This document shows, piece by piece, positions 35,903 through 44,294 of a stretch of DNA of 64,000 bases (positions within the stretch are counted from its first letter, which is position 1; every line of letters begins with the position of its first letter). The DNA lies in the NCBI GenBank assembly GCA_964575895.1, contig CAZNTE010000013.1, positions 1-64,000 on the forward strand, in the 5' to 3' direction. Made by a program: the position numbers and the translations under genes. The notes under the pieces were generated by a model that did not search any database, had not been told where the DNA came from, and saw only the letters and a program-made list of their open reading frames with translations. The stretch comes from Gudongella sp964575895 (GTDB lineage: Bacteria; Bacillota; Clostridia; Tissierellales; Tissierellaceae).

Positions 35903-37177
35903 ATGTCTATTACGAAGAAAAAAACTTTATCTATTACATCGCAAATAGTATTAGCCAGTGCACTTGCATTGATTCTAGGGTCTCTAATAGGAGAGCCAAT
36001 GAAAAACATACAGTTTATTGGTACAATCTGGTTAAGATTGATTCAAATGTCTATTATAGCATTGATAATGACATCTGTAGCGGGAGCAATTGGAAGCATA
36101 GGTGGTTCTGGAGCTGGAAAACTAAGTTTTCACACCTTTAAGTACATAATTTCATTTACTTTTATATCAGCATTCATTGGATTGGGTCTTGCTTTACTAA
36201 TCCAACCAGGAGTTGGAATAAACATAACTACAGGACTTGAAACAACAGAAAGTACTTTGGGATCAGTTTCAATTATTGATACAATAGTAAACTTTGTACC
36301 AACTAATATATTTGCAGCAATGAGCCAAGGAGCAACAGTACAAGCTATAGTATTTTCACTTTTATTCGGTTTAGCTGCTGGTAAATATGCTCAAATTACT
36401 GGAAGAGATAATATCTTGTCATTTTTAAAAGATGTAAATGGAGTAGTTCTCCAAATTATTGAGATGGTTATGAAGTTTGCACCTATAGGAATTTTTGCTC
36501 TTTTGGGAGGAGTTGCAGCAACTACAGGATTCGATGTTATCATGCCTATGATTAAGTTCTTAATGGCACTTTTAATTGCAGATCTTATAATGTTTGCACT
36601 ATACATACCTTATACAGCAGTTAGAGTTGGTGTTAATCCACTTAAGATGCCTAAGAAGTTTGCTAAAATGTCTATCATGGCATTAACTATTACTTCAAGT
36701 GCAATTTGCCTTCCAACTAAGATGGAAGACTCAGTTACTAAGTTTGGTGTTAGTAGAAAAGTTGCTGACTTTACAGGACCTATTACTATGACCATGAATA
36801 GTTCAGGGGCAGTTGCATGCTATGTTTTAGCAATTTTATTTATGGCACAGTCTACTGGAACTGTACTAACTACAGTAGAAATGATGACAGGAGTTTTACT
36901 TGCAGCAATGATGACAATGGGAACAATAGTAGTACCAGGTGGTTCAGTTGTAGTTTATACTTTCTTCGCCACAACATTGGGATTACCAATGGAAAGTATA
37001 GCAATCCTAATTGGAATAGACTGGTTTGCAGGAATGCTTAGAACTATTATGAACGTTGACATCGATGTTTTAATAGCTATGTTGGTATCAAAAGATCTTA
37101 ATGAATTTAATTACGATGTATACAATGAGAAAGTGGTAGTTGAGTATAAGAATGCTGTTGAAGTAGGCACTGTATAG
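35903..37177 (+). CDS. DAACS-family carboxylate:cation symporter (purine cluster)
   Basis: A 424-aa dicarboxylate/amino acid:cation symporter with about eight membrane helices and two re-entrant hairpins. ITMTMNSSGAVACYVLAILF and the GGSVVVYTFFATTLGLP segment correspond to the substrate/Na+ core of the GltPh fold, although the usual NMDG motif is replaced here by NVDID. It lies in the middle of the allantoate genes, between allC and pucG, so a ureide or product carboxylate is more likely than glutamate. The start ATG follows GGAGAGGAG. Substrate is inferred only from context. Confidence 0.82.
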   Translation: MSITKKKTLSITSQIVLASALALILGSLIGEPMKNIQFIGTIWLRLIQMSIIALIMTSVAGAIGSIGGSGAGKLSFHTFKYIISFTFISAFIGLGLALLIQPGVGINITTGLETTESTLGSVSIIDTIVNFVPTNIFAAMSQGATVQAIVFSLLFGLAAGKYAQITGRDNILSFLKDVNGVVLQIIEMVMKFAPIGIFALLGGVAATTGFDVIMPMIKFLMALLIADLIMFALYIPYTAVRVGVNPLKMPKKFAKMSIMALTITSSAICLPTKMEDSVTKFGVSRKVADFTGPITMTMNSSGAVACYVLAILFMAQSTGTVLTTVEMMTGVLLAAMMTMGTIVVPGGSVVVYTFFATTLGLPMESIAILIGIDWFAGMLRTIMNVDIDVLIAMLVSKDLNEFNYDVYNEKVVVEYKNAVEVGTV

Positions 37178-37477
37178 TTTATTATTCAACGATATTTAGC
37201 TACACCAATAAAATAAGTCAAGAAAAGTGTACTAAATATAGATATTATAAAATCAAATTATGTGTTATATATAAATCTGCATAAACTATCCAAAAACCCA
37301 CTTAGGTTCCTTAAGCCAAGTGGGTTTTCCCTTTATACTTAATTGTCTAGAACTTCCATAAAAAAATGTATACTTTAGCAACTATTGATAGTTATTTCTT
37401 GATAAAAATATAAGAAAATAGTAATAGAGGATAGTGGGAGCTGCAAGTGCCAAGCTCACATATAAGGAGGAAAATTT
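37178..37477. other. Intergenic region upstream of pucG
   Basis: These 300 bp hold the terminator at 37293-37335, then a 14-bp palindrome AACTAT-TG-ATAGTT (37380-37393) containing TATTGATA. The pucG ribosome-binding site AAGGAGG lies at the end. No coding region is seen. Confidence 0.5.
37293..37335 (+). terminator. Terminator after the DAACS gene
   Basis: AAAACCCACTT (37293-37303) and AAGTGGGTTTT (37318-37328) pair over 11 bp around a 14-nt loop, followed by TCCCTTT. Confidence 0.75.
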
Positions 37478-38686
37478 ATGTATAAAGAATTGGTAATACC
37501 ACAAAGGACAATCATGACTCCAGGTCCAGTAGAAGCAGATCCAAGAGTACTTAGAGTAATGAGTGCACCTATACTTGGTCAGTACGATCCTGATTTTTTA
37601 AAAATTATGGATGAAGTACAAGACTTGTTAAGGTATACATTTCAAACTGAAAACCAGCAAACATTTGTTGTTGATGGAACGGCCAGAGCCGGAATAGAAG
37701 CAGTATTATCAGGGATTATTGAAAAGGGAGATAAGGTTTATGTTCCCATATTTGGTAGATTTGGGCACTTATTAACGGAAATATCCAAAAGAGCAGGAGG
37801 AGATGTCCACACTACTGAGATTGAGTGGGGAACAACATATTCCTTCCATCAACTAAAAAAAGAGATTGATGAGTTTCAACCTAAAGTTGTTGCAATAGTT
37901 CATGGTGAAACCTCCACTGGTAGAATGCAGTCACTAAAGGAATTAGGACACTATTGTAGAGAGAAGGATATTCTACTTGTAGTGGATTCAGTGGCTACAC
38001 TAACAGGCACAGAGTTTAAAACAGATGAGTGGAAGATAGATGCAGTAATAGCAGGAACCCAGAAATGTCTTTCGGTTCCAACTGGTATGGCTCCATTAAC
38101 ATATAATGATAGAGTAGAAAAGATTCTTAAAGAGAGAAGAAAAATCGAGCAAGGTCTTGATAAGGACTCCTTTAATGATAGGATGATATCTACAAACTAT
38201 TTAGACTTGAGTCAAATACAAGAATATTGGTCACCAAAGAGGCTTAATCACCATACAGAAGCAACATCAATGCTTTATGCCTTAAGAGAAGGTCTTAGGA
38301 TAATCAAGGAAGAAAGTCTTGAAGAAAGAATAAAAAGACATAAATATAATGAAAAAGCACTGGTTGAGGGATTAAAGGCCATGGGTCTTGAAATCTTTGG
38401 AGAGGAATTTGACAAGGTTCCAACAGTTACCTGTGTAATGGTTCCAGAAGGTGTTGTGGAGTCAGAAGTTAGACTTGAAATGATCAAGAACTTTAGTGTC
38501 GAAATAGCTGCTGCTTTTGGTCCATTGACTGGAAAGCTTTGGAGAATTGGTTCGATGGGATATAGTTGCAGGAAGGAAAATGTACTTAGAGTTCTTTCAG
38601 CACTTGAAGCTACCCTTATTAGAAAAGGAGTTTGTGTAAATAGAGGAGAGGCATTACAAGCAGCTTTAAATATATACGAAGTGTAA
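37478..38686 (+). CDS. pucG: (S)-ureidoglycine-glyoxylate aminotransferase PucG
   Basis: A 402-aa class V PLP aminotransferase. MTPGPVEADPRVL, VPIFGRFGHLLTEI and RLNHHTEATSMLYALREG match the PucG branch of serine-pyruvate/alanine-glyoxylate aminotransferases; the PLP lysine is in AGTQKCLSVPTG. PucG transfers the amino group of (S)-ureidoglycine to glyoxylate, giving oxalurate and glycine. Oxalurate is the substrate of AllFGH encoded upstream, so context and motif agree. Serine-pyruvate or alanine-glyoxylate transamination is the main alternative. AAGGAGG precedes the ATG. Confidence 0.85.
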   Translation: MYKELVIPQRTIMTPGPVEADPRVLRVMSAPILGQYDPDFLKIMDEVQDLLRYTFQTENQQTFVVDGTARAGIEAVLSGIIEKGDKVYVPIFGRFGHLLTEISKRAGGDVHTTEIEWGTTYSFHQLKKEIDEFQPKVVAIVHGETSTGRMQSLKELGHYCREKDILLVVDSVATLTGTEFKTDEWKIDAVIAGTQKCLSVPTGMAPLTYNDRVEKILKERRKIEQGLDKDSFNDRMISTNYLDLSQIQEYWSPKRLNHHTEATSMLYALREGLRIIKEESLEERIKRHKYNEKALVEGLKAMGLEIFGEEFDKVPTVTCVMVPEGVVESEVRLEMIKNFSVEIAAAFGPLTGKLWRIGSMGYSCRKENVLRVLSALEATLIRKGVCVNRGEALQAALNIYEV

Positions 38687-38692
38687 AATTAG

Positions 38693-38726
38693 ACCCCCAT
38701 ATACTGGATACTTAGTATATGGGGGT
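38693..38726. terminator. Bidirectional terminator between pucG and the P-type ATPase
   Basis: ACCCCCATATACT pairs over 13 bp with AGTATATGGGGGT around an 8-nt loop. The genes on both sides converge on it. Confidence 0.88.
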
Positions 38727-38734
38727 AAATTTAT

Positions 38735-41437
38735 TTATTTATTCTTTAATATTTTTGGAGCTATTATCTTAGTTAATTCTCCAACAATTAGAGGAATGAA
38801 TGCAAAGCTTAAAACTATTTGCCAATCTTTAAATCCTAAAGAGAAGGTATAGAATATGTCGTGAAGGAAAGGAATATATAAAACTCCTAACATCAGCATG
38901 AATGCTCCCAATGTTGCATATACCATCGACTTGTTACTAAAGAATCCTATTTTAAATAGAGTATATTTTTGTGACCTGCTAGAGTAAGCTCTTAAAAGTT
39001 CAGCTGTAATCAAAGTAGTGAATGTTATTGTTCTAGCATGCAATAAGTCATCAATACCATAATAATTAAGTGCTGTTACATATGCTAATAATGCTGCTCC
39101 ACCAACTGCTAAACTTTGGAACATTACACCAAACAACATGGGTTTATCTAAAATAGCCTCATTTGGATCTCTAGGTTTTTGGTTCATAATATCAGGTTCC
39201 CCTTTTTCAACACCCAGTGCAAGTGCAGGGAAACTATCAGTTACTAAATTAAGCCAAAGTAGCTGAATAGGAAGTAGTGGAACTGGTAGGTTTAAGAAGA
39301 TAATACTTACAGCCACCAGAATTATTTCGCCTATATTACATGATAGGAGGAAATAAACGAATTTTTTGATATTGCTAAATATTATTCTACCTTCCTCAAC
39401 AGCAGCTACTATACTAGCAAAATTATCATCAGTTAGGATCATTTCTGCTGTATTCTTAGCAACATCTGTACCAGTAATACCCATGGAAACTCCAATATCA
39501 GCTTTCTTTATTGCAAGGGCATCGTTGACACCATCACCAGTCATGGCAGCAATATCTCCATTAGCCTTTAAAGCAGTTACTATTCTTACCTTATGTTCTG
39601 GTGATACCCTAGCAAATACTTTAGTATTTTTCACAACTTCTTGTAGTTCTTCATCGCTAATATTATTAATATTATCTCCCATCATTGCTTGACTTTCATC
39701 TTCTGCCATTCCAAGGTCTTTTGCTATGGCAAATGCTGTTTCTTTATAATCTCCAGTAATCATTATGGTATTAATACCTGCATTCTTACATAACCTGATG
39801 GCCTCCTTGGCTTCAGGCCTAGGGGGATCTATCATACCAGTAAGTCCAACAAAAATCATATCTACTTCATTTGTTTCAGGAGATGGATTTTCTGGAAGTT
39901 CTTTATACTCTCTATAAGCTATAGCTAAAACTCTCAAGGCTGATTTTGAGAACTCGCTATTTTGGTTTATAGCCTTATTTCTTAACTCATCTGTAAATTC
40001 TAGAATTTGGCCATCCATTAATATTTTATTACATCTATCAATTATAATATCTGGAGCACCCTTTGTGAATGAAACTACTTCATTTCCATCCGGGACTTTG
40101 TGAAATGTAGTCATCATCTTTCTAGTGGAATCGAAAGGGATTTCTTCTATTCTCTTATAACTAGAATTTAAGTCTAATGAACTTAAACCAGCTTTTTCCG
40201 ATAGAGTTACCAGAGCACCTTCTGTGGGATCTCCAATTATCTTATACTGTTCTCCAACTTTTTCTAACTTGGCATCATTTACAAGGGCAGCTATAGTTAG
40301 TAATACATTTAGACTGCCTTGTAATTTTGGATCGATTATCTGATCTTCCACCTTGAAATCCCCTTCTGGGGCGTAACCATTACCTTCAACCTCAACAATT
40401 GTATCGTTGGTATAGACTTTTACAACGGTCATTTCGTTTTGGGTTAGGGTCCCGGTTTTGTCTGTACAAATAACTGATGTAGCTCCTAAAGTTTCCACTG
40501 CTAGTAGTTTCTTAACAATTGCATTTCTCTCGACCATTTTATTCATACCAATAGCTAGTACAATAGTAACTATTGCTGGTAGTCCTTCAGGTATAGCTGC
40601 AACAGCTAGACTTATAGATACCATGAACATCTCAAGAACTTCTCTTCCTTGTAGAATACCAATTCCAAAAACTGCAAGACAGATAGCTATTGTAGTAATA
40701 CCTAGTACTTTACCTAGCTTATTAAGCTTATTTTGTAGAGGAGTACTCTCATCCTCTATTGTCTGAATCATTGAGGCTATTTTGCCAATTTCAGTACCAT
40801 GACCTGTTTCTACTACTACACCTTTACCTCTTCCATAAGTAATTATTGTGCTCATATATGCCATGTTGTGTCTATCTCCAAGGGATACTTCCGTATCAAA
40901 GGATTCATTGGCATTTTTTTCAACTGGTACTGATTCTCCAGTTAGGGATGCTTCTTCAACCTTTAAATTAGAACTTTCGATCAATCTTATATCTGCAGGT
41001 ATAATATCTCCAGCATCTAGTATTACTATGTCCCCAGGAACTATATTAGAAGAAGGAATCTCCTCTGCATGTCCATCTCTTATTACCTTAGCTGTTGGGG
41101 AAGCCATCTTTTTTAGGGCTTCTAGTGCTTTTTCAGCTTTTCCTTCCTGGTAAATTCCAAGCAGGGCATTTACTATTACTATAGCCATGATCACTATAGC
41201 ATCCTTAACTTCTCCTACAAATACTGAAACAGCAGCGGCTGACATAAGAATGATTATTAGAAAATCTGAAAACTGGGCTATGACTTTTTTAAGGAAACTC
41301 TTTCCTTCTTCCTCTTTTAGTTCATTTGGACCATATTTTTCTAAACGTTCCTTTACAGACTCATAACTTAAGCCAACATTGCTATTTGATGATAAATCTT
41401 TCAAGACTTCCTCATTACTCTTCTGATACCAATCCAT
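38735..41437 (-). CDS. P2-type cation-exporting ATPase (Ca2+/Mn2+)
   Basis: A 900-aa P-type ATPase. The actuator domain has LTGES, the phosphorylation site is CTDKTGTLT, the hinge is AMTGDGVNDALA, and about ten membrane helices are present. PEGLPAIV in M4 and NLVTDSFPALALG in M6 are the ion-site motifs of Ca2+/Mn2+ pumps (SERCA/PMR1 class). A yybP-ykoY riboswitch with terminator lies in its leader, so manganese export is the most likely role, as for Lactococcus YoaB. The ATG at 41437 follows GGAAGGGA; an upstream ATG at 41455 lacks a site. Complete length for the family. Confidence 0.93.
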   Translation of the reverse strand: MDWYQKSNEEVLKDLSSNSNVGLSYESVKERLEKYGPNELKEEEGKSFLKKVIAQFSDFLIIILMSAAAVSVFVGEVKDAIVIMAIVIVNALLGIYQEGKAEKALEALKKMASPTAKVIRDGHAEEIPSSNIVPGDIVILDAGDIIPADIRLIESSNLKVEEASLTGESVPVEKNANESFDTEVSLGDRHNMAYMSTIITYGRGKGVVVETGHGTEIGKIASMIQTIEDESTPLQNKLNKLGKVLGITTIAICLAVFGIGILQGREVLEMFMVSISLAVAAIPEGLPAIVTIVLAIGMNKMVERNAIVKKLLAVETLGATSVICTDKTGTLTQNEMTVVKVYTNDTIVEVEGNGYAPEGDFKVEDQIIDPKLQGSLNVLLTIAALVNDAKLEKVGEQYKIIGDPTEGALVTLSEKAGLSSLDLNSSYKRIEEIPFDSTRKMMTTFHKVPDGNEVVSFTKGAPDIIIDRCNKILMDGQILEFTDELRNKAINQNSEFSKSALRVLAIAYREYKELPENPSPETNEVDMIFVGLTGMIDPPRPEAKEAIRLCKNAGINTIMITGDYKETAFAIAKDLGMAEDESQAMMGDNINNISDEELQEVVKNTKVFARVSPEHKVRIVTALKANGDIAAMTGDGVNDALAIKKADIGVSMGITGTDVAKNTAEMILTDDNFASIVAAVEEGRIIFSNIKKFVYFLLSCNIGEIILVAVSIIFLNLPVPLLPIQLLWLNLVTDSFPALALGVEKGEPDIMNQKPRDPNEAILDKPMLFGVMFQSLAVGGAALLAYVTALNYYGIDDLLHARTITFTTLITAELLRAYSSRSQKYTLFKIGFFSNKSMVYATLGAFMLMLGVLYIPFLHDIFYTFSLGFKDWQIVLSFAFIPLIVGELTKIIAPKILKNK

Positions 41438-41486
41438 TGTAATCCCTTCCTTCATTTAGGCTTAATATAAGTATACCCAAAAATAA

Positions 41487-41529
41487 TAAAAAAAGACTTT
41501 TGTCTAAATGTAAATTAAGACAAAAGTCT
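41487..41529 (-). terminator. Riboswitch expression platform terminator
   Basis: On the minus strand AGACTTTTGTCT and AGACAAAAGTCT form a perfect 12-bp stem around a 12-nt loop, followed by TTTTTTT. Its 5' arm is shared with the 3' end of the riboswitch (GCGAGACTTTTG), so ligand binding can compete with termination. Confidence 0.88.
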
Positions 41530-41604
41530 CGCTTCCTGTAATAGGTTGGCAGCCGGGATATACCGTAATGACGACTGCGCATTTTTAAGCTACTCCCCTT
41601 TGAT
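41518..41604 (-). ncRNA. yybP-ykoY manganese riboswitch
   Basis: The minus-strand leader begins AAAGGGGAGTAGC (near 41601) and contains GTCATTACGG, CCGGCTGCCAAC and the closing AGGAAGCGAGACTTTTG, which are the conserved blocks of the yybP-ykoY motif. The aptamer senses Mn2+ and usually turns genes on by preventing the terminator. Here it lies between a consensus promoter and the P-type ATPase start codon, about 80 nt before it. Recognition is by eye from conserved sequence blocks. Confidence 0.87.
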
Positions 41605-41610
41605 GAATAT

Positions 41611-41639
41611 ATTATATTCCTATCAATACAATAAATCAA
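41611..41639 (-). promoter_or_regulatory. Promoter of the riboswitch-ATPase transcript
   Basis: On the minus strand TTGATT (41634-41639), a 17-bp spacer and TATAAT (41611-41616) place the start site just upstream of the riboswitch. Confidence 0.82.
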
Positions 41640-41664
41640 GGATATTTAGTAAAGACCAAAATAA

Positions 41665-41693
41665 TTGACTTATCTCTTAGATTAAGAGATAAT
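41665..41693 (+). promoter_or_regulatory. walR promoter with overlapping dyad
   Basis: TTGACT (41665-41670), a 17-bp spacer and GATAAT (41688-41693) lie 36 bp upstream of walR. A perfect 10-bp inverted repeat, TTATCTCTTA-GAT-TAAGAGATAA (41670-41692), fills the spacer and overlaps the -10, like an operator. Confidence 0.78.
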
Positions 41694-41728
41694 TTAGTAA
41701 ACATTCTAAATAAGATGGAGTGATAAAA

Positions 41729-42421
41729 ATGAGTGAAAAAGTACTAGTTGTTGACGATGAAAAAGCCATTGCAGATATAATAAAATACAATTTAGAAAAA
41801 GAAGGTTATCAGGTAGACTTGGCATTTGATGGGGAAGAGGCTCTTGAAAAGATAAAAATCAGCGAACCTCATCTGTTGGTTTTAGATATAATGATGCCTA
41901 AGAAGGATGGATTTCAAGTATTAAAAGAGATAAGACCATTCTTTAAATTTCCAATAATCATTTTAACTGCAAAGGAAGAAGAAGTTGATAAAGTATTAGG
42001 ACTTGAATTAGGCGCAGATGATTATATGGTTAAACCCTTTAGCATGAGAGAATTAGTTGCTAGAGTAAAGGCAAATTTGAGAAGATTAGATTATGATATA
42101 AGTCAATTAGGCAGCAACAAAGAAGTTACTTCGACTGATTTAGAAATTGATTTAAATCGATATGAGGTTAGAAAATCTGGAACAGTTATTGAATTAACTT
42201 TAAGAGAATTTGAACTATTGAAATTCTTAGCATTAAGCCCTGAACAGGTTTTTACAAGGGAGCAACTTTTAGAAAAAGTATGGGGATACGAGTACTTTGG
42301 AGATATAAGGACAGTGGATGTAACAGTTAGAAGACTTAGAGAGAAAATTGAGGATGATTCAGGTGATTTTAAGTATATCCTTACAAAACGAGGGGTAGGC
42401 TATTACTTCAGGAGGGGGTAG
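41729..42421 (+). CDS. walR: Cell-wall response regulator WalR (YycF)
   Basis: A 230-aa OmpR/PhoB-class response regulator. The receiver domain (1-118) has the acidic pocket VVDDE and the phospho-acceptor Asp53 (LLVLDIMMPKKDG). The winged-helix output domain (about 130-228) ends in RRLREKIEDD...TKRGVGYYF. WalR controls autolysins and wall homeostasis. The assignment as WalR rather than PhoP/PhoB rests on the walRK-yycHIJ-htrA order downstream. The ATG at 41729 follows GGAG, and walK begins 2 bp after the stop. Confidence 0.93.
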   Translation: MSEKVLVVDDEKAIADIIKYNLEKEGYQVDLAFDGEEALEKIKISEPHLLVLDIMMPKKDGFQVLKEIRPFFKFPIIILTAKEEEVDKVLGLELGADDYMVKPFSMRELVARVKANLRRLDYDISQLGSNKEVTSTDLEIDLNRYEVRKSGTVIELTLREFELLKFLALSPEQVFTREQLLEKVWGYEYFGDIRTVDVTVRRLREKIEDDSGDFKYILTKRGVGYYFRRG

Positions 42422-42422
42422 G

Positions 42423-44216
42423 ATGTTTTCCAGCATAAAGTGGAAATTCATAGTTGTATATTTTCTTCTTGTTTTTATTGCGATGGTTATAATTGGTATA
42501 TTTATTGTCAATAGATTAGAAGATCAACAAATAAATTCTGTTACAAACTCCATGGAGCAAAATATGGAGACGATAATGTCTACTTCCAGCTATTTAGCAT
42601 CTGATAATTGGCTTGAGAATAGGGAAGGGATTCAAAATACCTTGAATGAGTGGAGGCTGGGCAGTGGAGAAACTTTGTATGTAATTTATGACAGTGAAGT
42701 TCCTAAGATCTTAGCCACTACTTCAAAACAATTTGAAACAATAGTAGGTAGAAACGCTCTTTCCTATAAGACTATAGATCCCATATTAGTTATGGATGCC
42801 TTTGAGGGTATCAGAGGTGAGAACGTTGTTTTTGATGACTCTGCAGGAAGTGACTTCAAGCACTTGACATATCCTGTTGTATCTTCCCTGGGAAAGACAA
42901 TAGGGATTCTATATATGACATCAGACCTAACTAATGTTGCGAATACTCTTGAAGAGACAAGATTAATTTTAACAAATGCTACATTAATTGCCTTGGTTAT
43001 AACTATACTATTGGGGGTTTTAATAGCAAGTAGTATTACTGAACCAATAAGAGATGTAACTAAGAAAGCTGAAGAAATGTCAATGGGAGATTTTGACCAG
43101 TTTGTAGCAGTTAAATCAGATGATGAGATTGGACAGCTTGCAAGTATGTTTAATCACCTTACATTAAAACTCAAAGATACCATCGAGGAGATGGACTTAG
43201 AGAGAAATAAGCTGGATACAATATTCAGTTATATGGCAGAAGGGGTGATTGCCGTTGATAAAAGCGGTTTAGTAATACATGCTAATCCTATAGGTATAAA
43301 ACTTCTTGGAATTGATGAACAGCAGCTGTACAACAATTATAAATTGGATTTAGAATCCCTTGGGATGGAGAAAATTGATTATCAAAATGAAGATAGCTTG
43401 AATGGAGAGAGTATTTTTCATAATATAGACGGAGTGTATAAGGTGAAATATGCGCCTTACAAGAATGAAAGAGATGATATTGCTGGAGTTATAATGGTAT
43501 ATCAGGATATAACTCAAGAACATAGACTAGAAAATATGAGAAAAGAATTTGTAGCGAATGTTTCACATGAGTTGAAAACTCCAATAACAACCATTAAAAG
43601 CTATACAGAAACCTTAATGGAGGATGATATTAGTAACGAAGTTAGCCAGAGGTTCTTATCTGTAATTGACAATGAATGTGATAGAATGGCTAGATTAGTT
43701 AGAGATCTGCTGCAGTTATCAAATATTGATTACAATAAGGCAAAATGGATCCGCAATGAGGTATCCCTTATTGAGATTATAAAAAGTTCAATTGCAAAAT
43801 TAGAAATTATCGCCAGGGAGAAAGGACAAAAAATAAGCTGCGATATTGAGAGTGATCTTCCTATAATTTCTGCAGACAAAGATGGAATTGAGCAGGTTGT
43901 TTTAAATGTCTTGTCAAATGCAATAAAATATACTGATGATCATGGAGAAATACAGATATCTGCAAAGTCACATGATGGGAAGATAAAGCTTAGTGTGAAA
44001 GATAATGGAATTGGTATACCTGGAGAAGATCAGGGTAGAATATTTGAAAGATTTTATAGGGTTGAAAAGGGTAGAAGTAGGGACTTAGGTGGAACTGGAC
44101 TTGGTTTATCTATAGCTAAAGAGATAATTGAAGCTCATGAAGGAACCATTAACTTATATAGTAAACAAGGGGTAGGAACTACAGTCGAAATAATTTTTAA
44201 TAAGGCTGTAATTTAA
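42423..44216 (+). CDS. walK: Cell-wall sensor histidine kinase WalK (YycG)
   Basis: A 597-aa sensor kinase. TM1 is at about 9-29 and TM2 at about 183-204. They enclose an extracellular Cache-like domain of about 150 residues, followed by HAMP (205-257), PAS (about 263-365), HisKA with His382 in NVSHELKTPITT, and a HATPase domain with N-box NVLSNAIKYT, DNGIGIPGED and GGTGLGLSIAKEI. This is the full WalK architecture. It phosphorylates WalR in response to wall status, with input from YycH and YycI encoded downstream. It follows walR with a 1-bp gap. Confidence 0.94.
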   Translation: MFSSIKWKFIVVYFLLVFIAMVIIGIFIVNRLEDQQINSVTNSMEQNMETIMSTSSYLASDNWLENREGIQNTLNEWRLGSGETLYVIYDSEVPKILATTSKQFETIVGRNALSYKTIDPILVMDAFEGIRGENVVFDDSAGSDFKHLTYPVVSSLGKTIGILYMTSDLTNVANTLEETRLILTNATLIALVITILLGVLIASSITEPIRDVTKKAEEMSMGDFDQFVAVKSDDEIGQLASMFNHLTLKLKDTIEEMDLERNKLDTIFSYMAEGVIAVDKSGLVIHANPIGIKLLGIDEQQLYNNYKLDLESLGMEKIDYQNEDSLNGESIFHNIDGVYKVKYAPYKNERDDIAGVIMVYQDITQEHRLENMRKEFVANVSHELKTPITTIKSYTETLMEDDISNEVSQRFLSVIDNECDRMARLVRDLLQLSNIDYNKAKWIRNEVSLIEIIKSSIAKLEIIAREKGQKISCDIESDLPIISADKDGIEQVVLNVLSNAIKYTDDHGEIQISAKSHDGKIKLSVKDNGIGIPGEDQGRIFERFYRVEKGRSRDLGGTGLGLSIAKEIIEAHEGTINLYSKQGVGTTVEIIFNKAVI

Positions 44217-44228
44217 TCTTAATTATTC

Positions 44229-44245
44229 TGTAATCAGATTGTAAC
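44229..44245 (+). promoter_or_regulatory. Candidate WalR box upstream of a wal-locus secreted protein
   Basis: TGTAAT-CAGAT-TGTAAC matches the WalR consensus TGTWAH-N5-TGTWAH exactly. It lies 12 bp after the walK stop and 10 bp upstream of a TATAAT (44256-44261), covering the expected -35 position. That spacing would suit activation. Confidence 0.6.
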
Positions 44246-44294
44246 ATATAAGTTGTATAATTTGGTTACAAATATATAACGAGGGGGGATAGGC

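Noticed and set aside
35881..36141. 86-aa frame overlapping the DAACS gene start
   Set aside because: It is out of frame with a well-conserved transporter and has a Cys/Ser/Arg-rich composition typical of a shadow frame.
41415..41639. 74-aa minus-strand frame upstream of the P-type ATPase
   Set aside because: It overlaps the riboswitch and its terminator; the conserved RNA explains the sequence better than a protein.
41729..44216. PhoP-PhoR phosphate two-component system
   Set aside because: The receiver and kinase architecture fits both, but the following yycH, yycI, yycJ and htrA genes identify WalRK.
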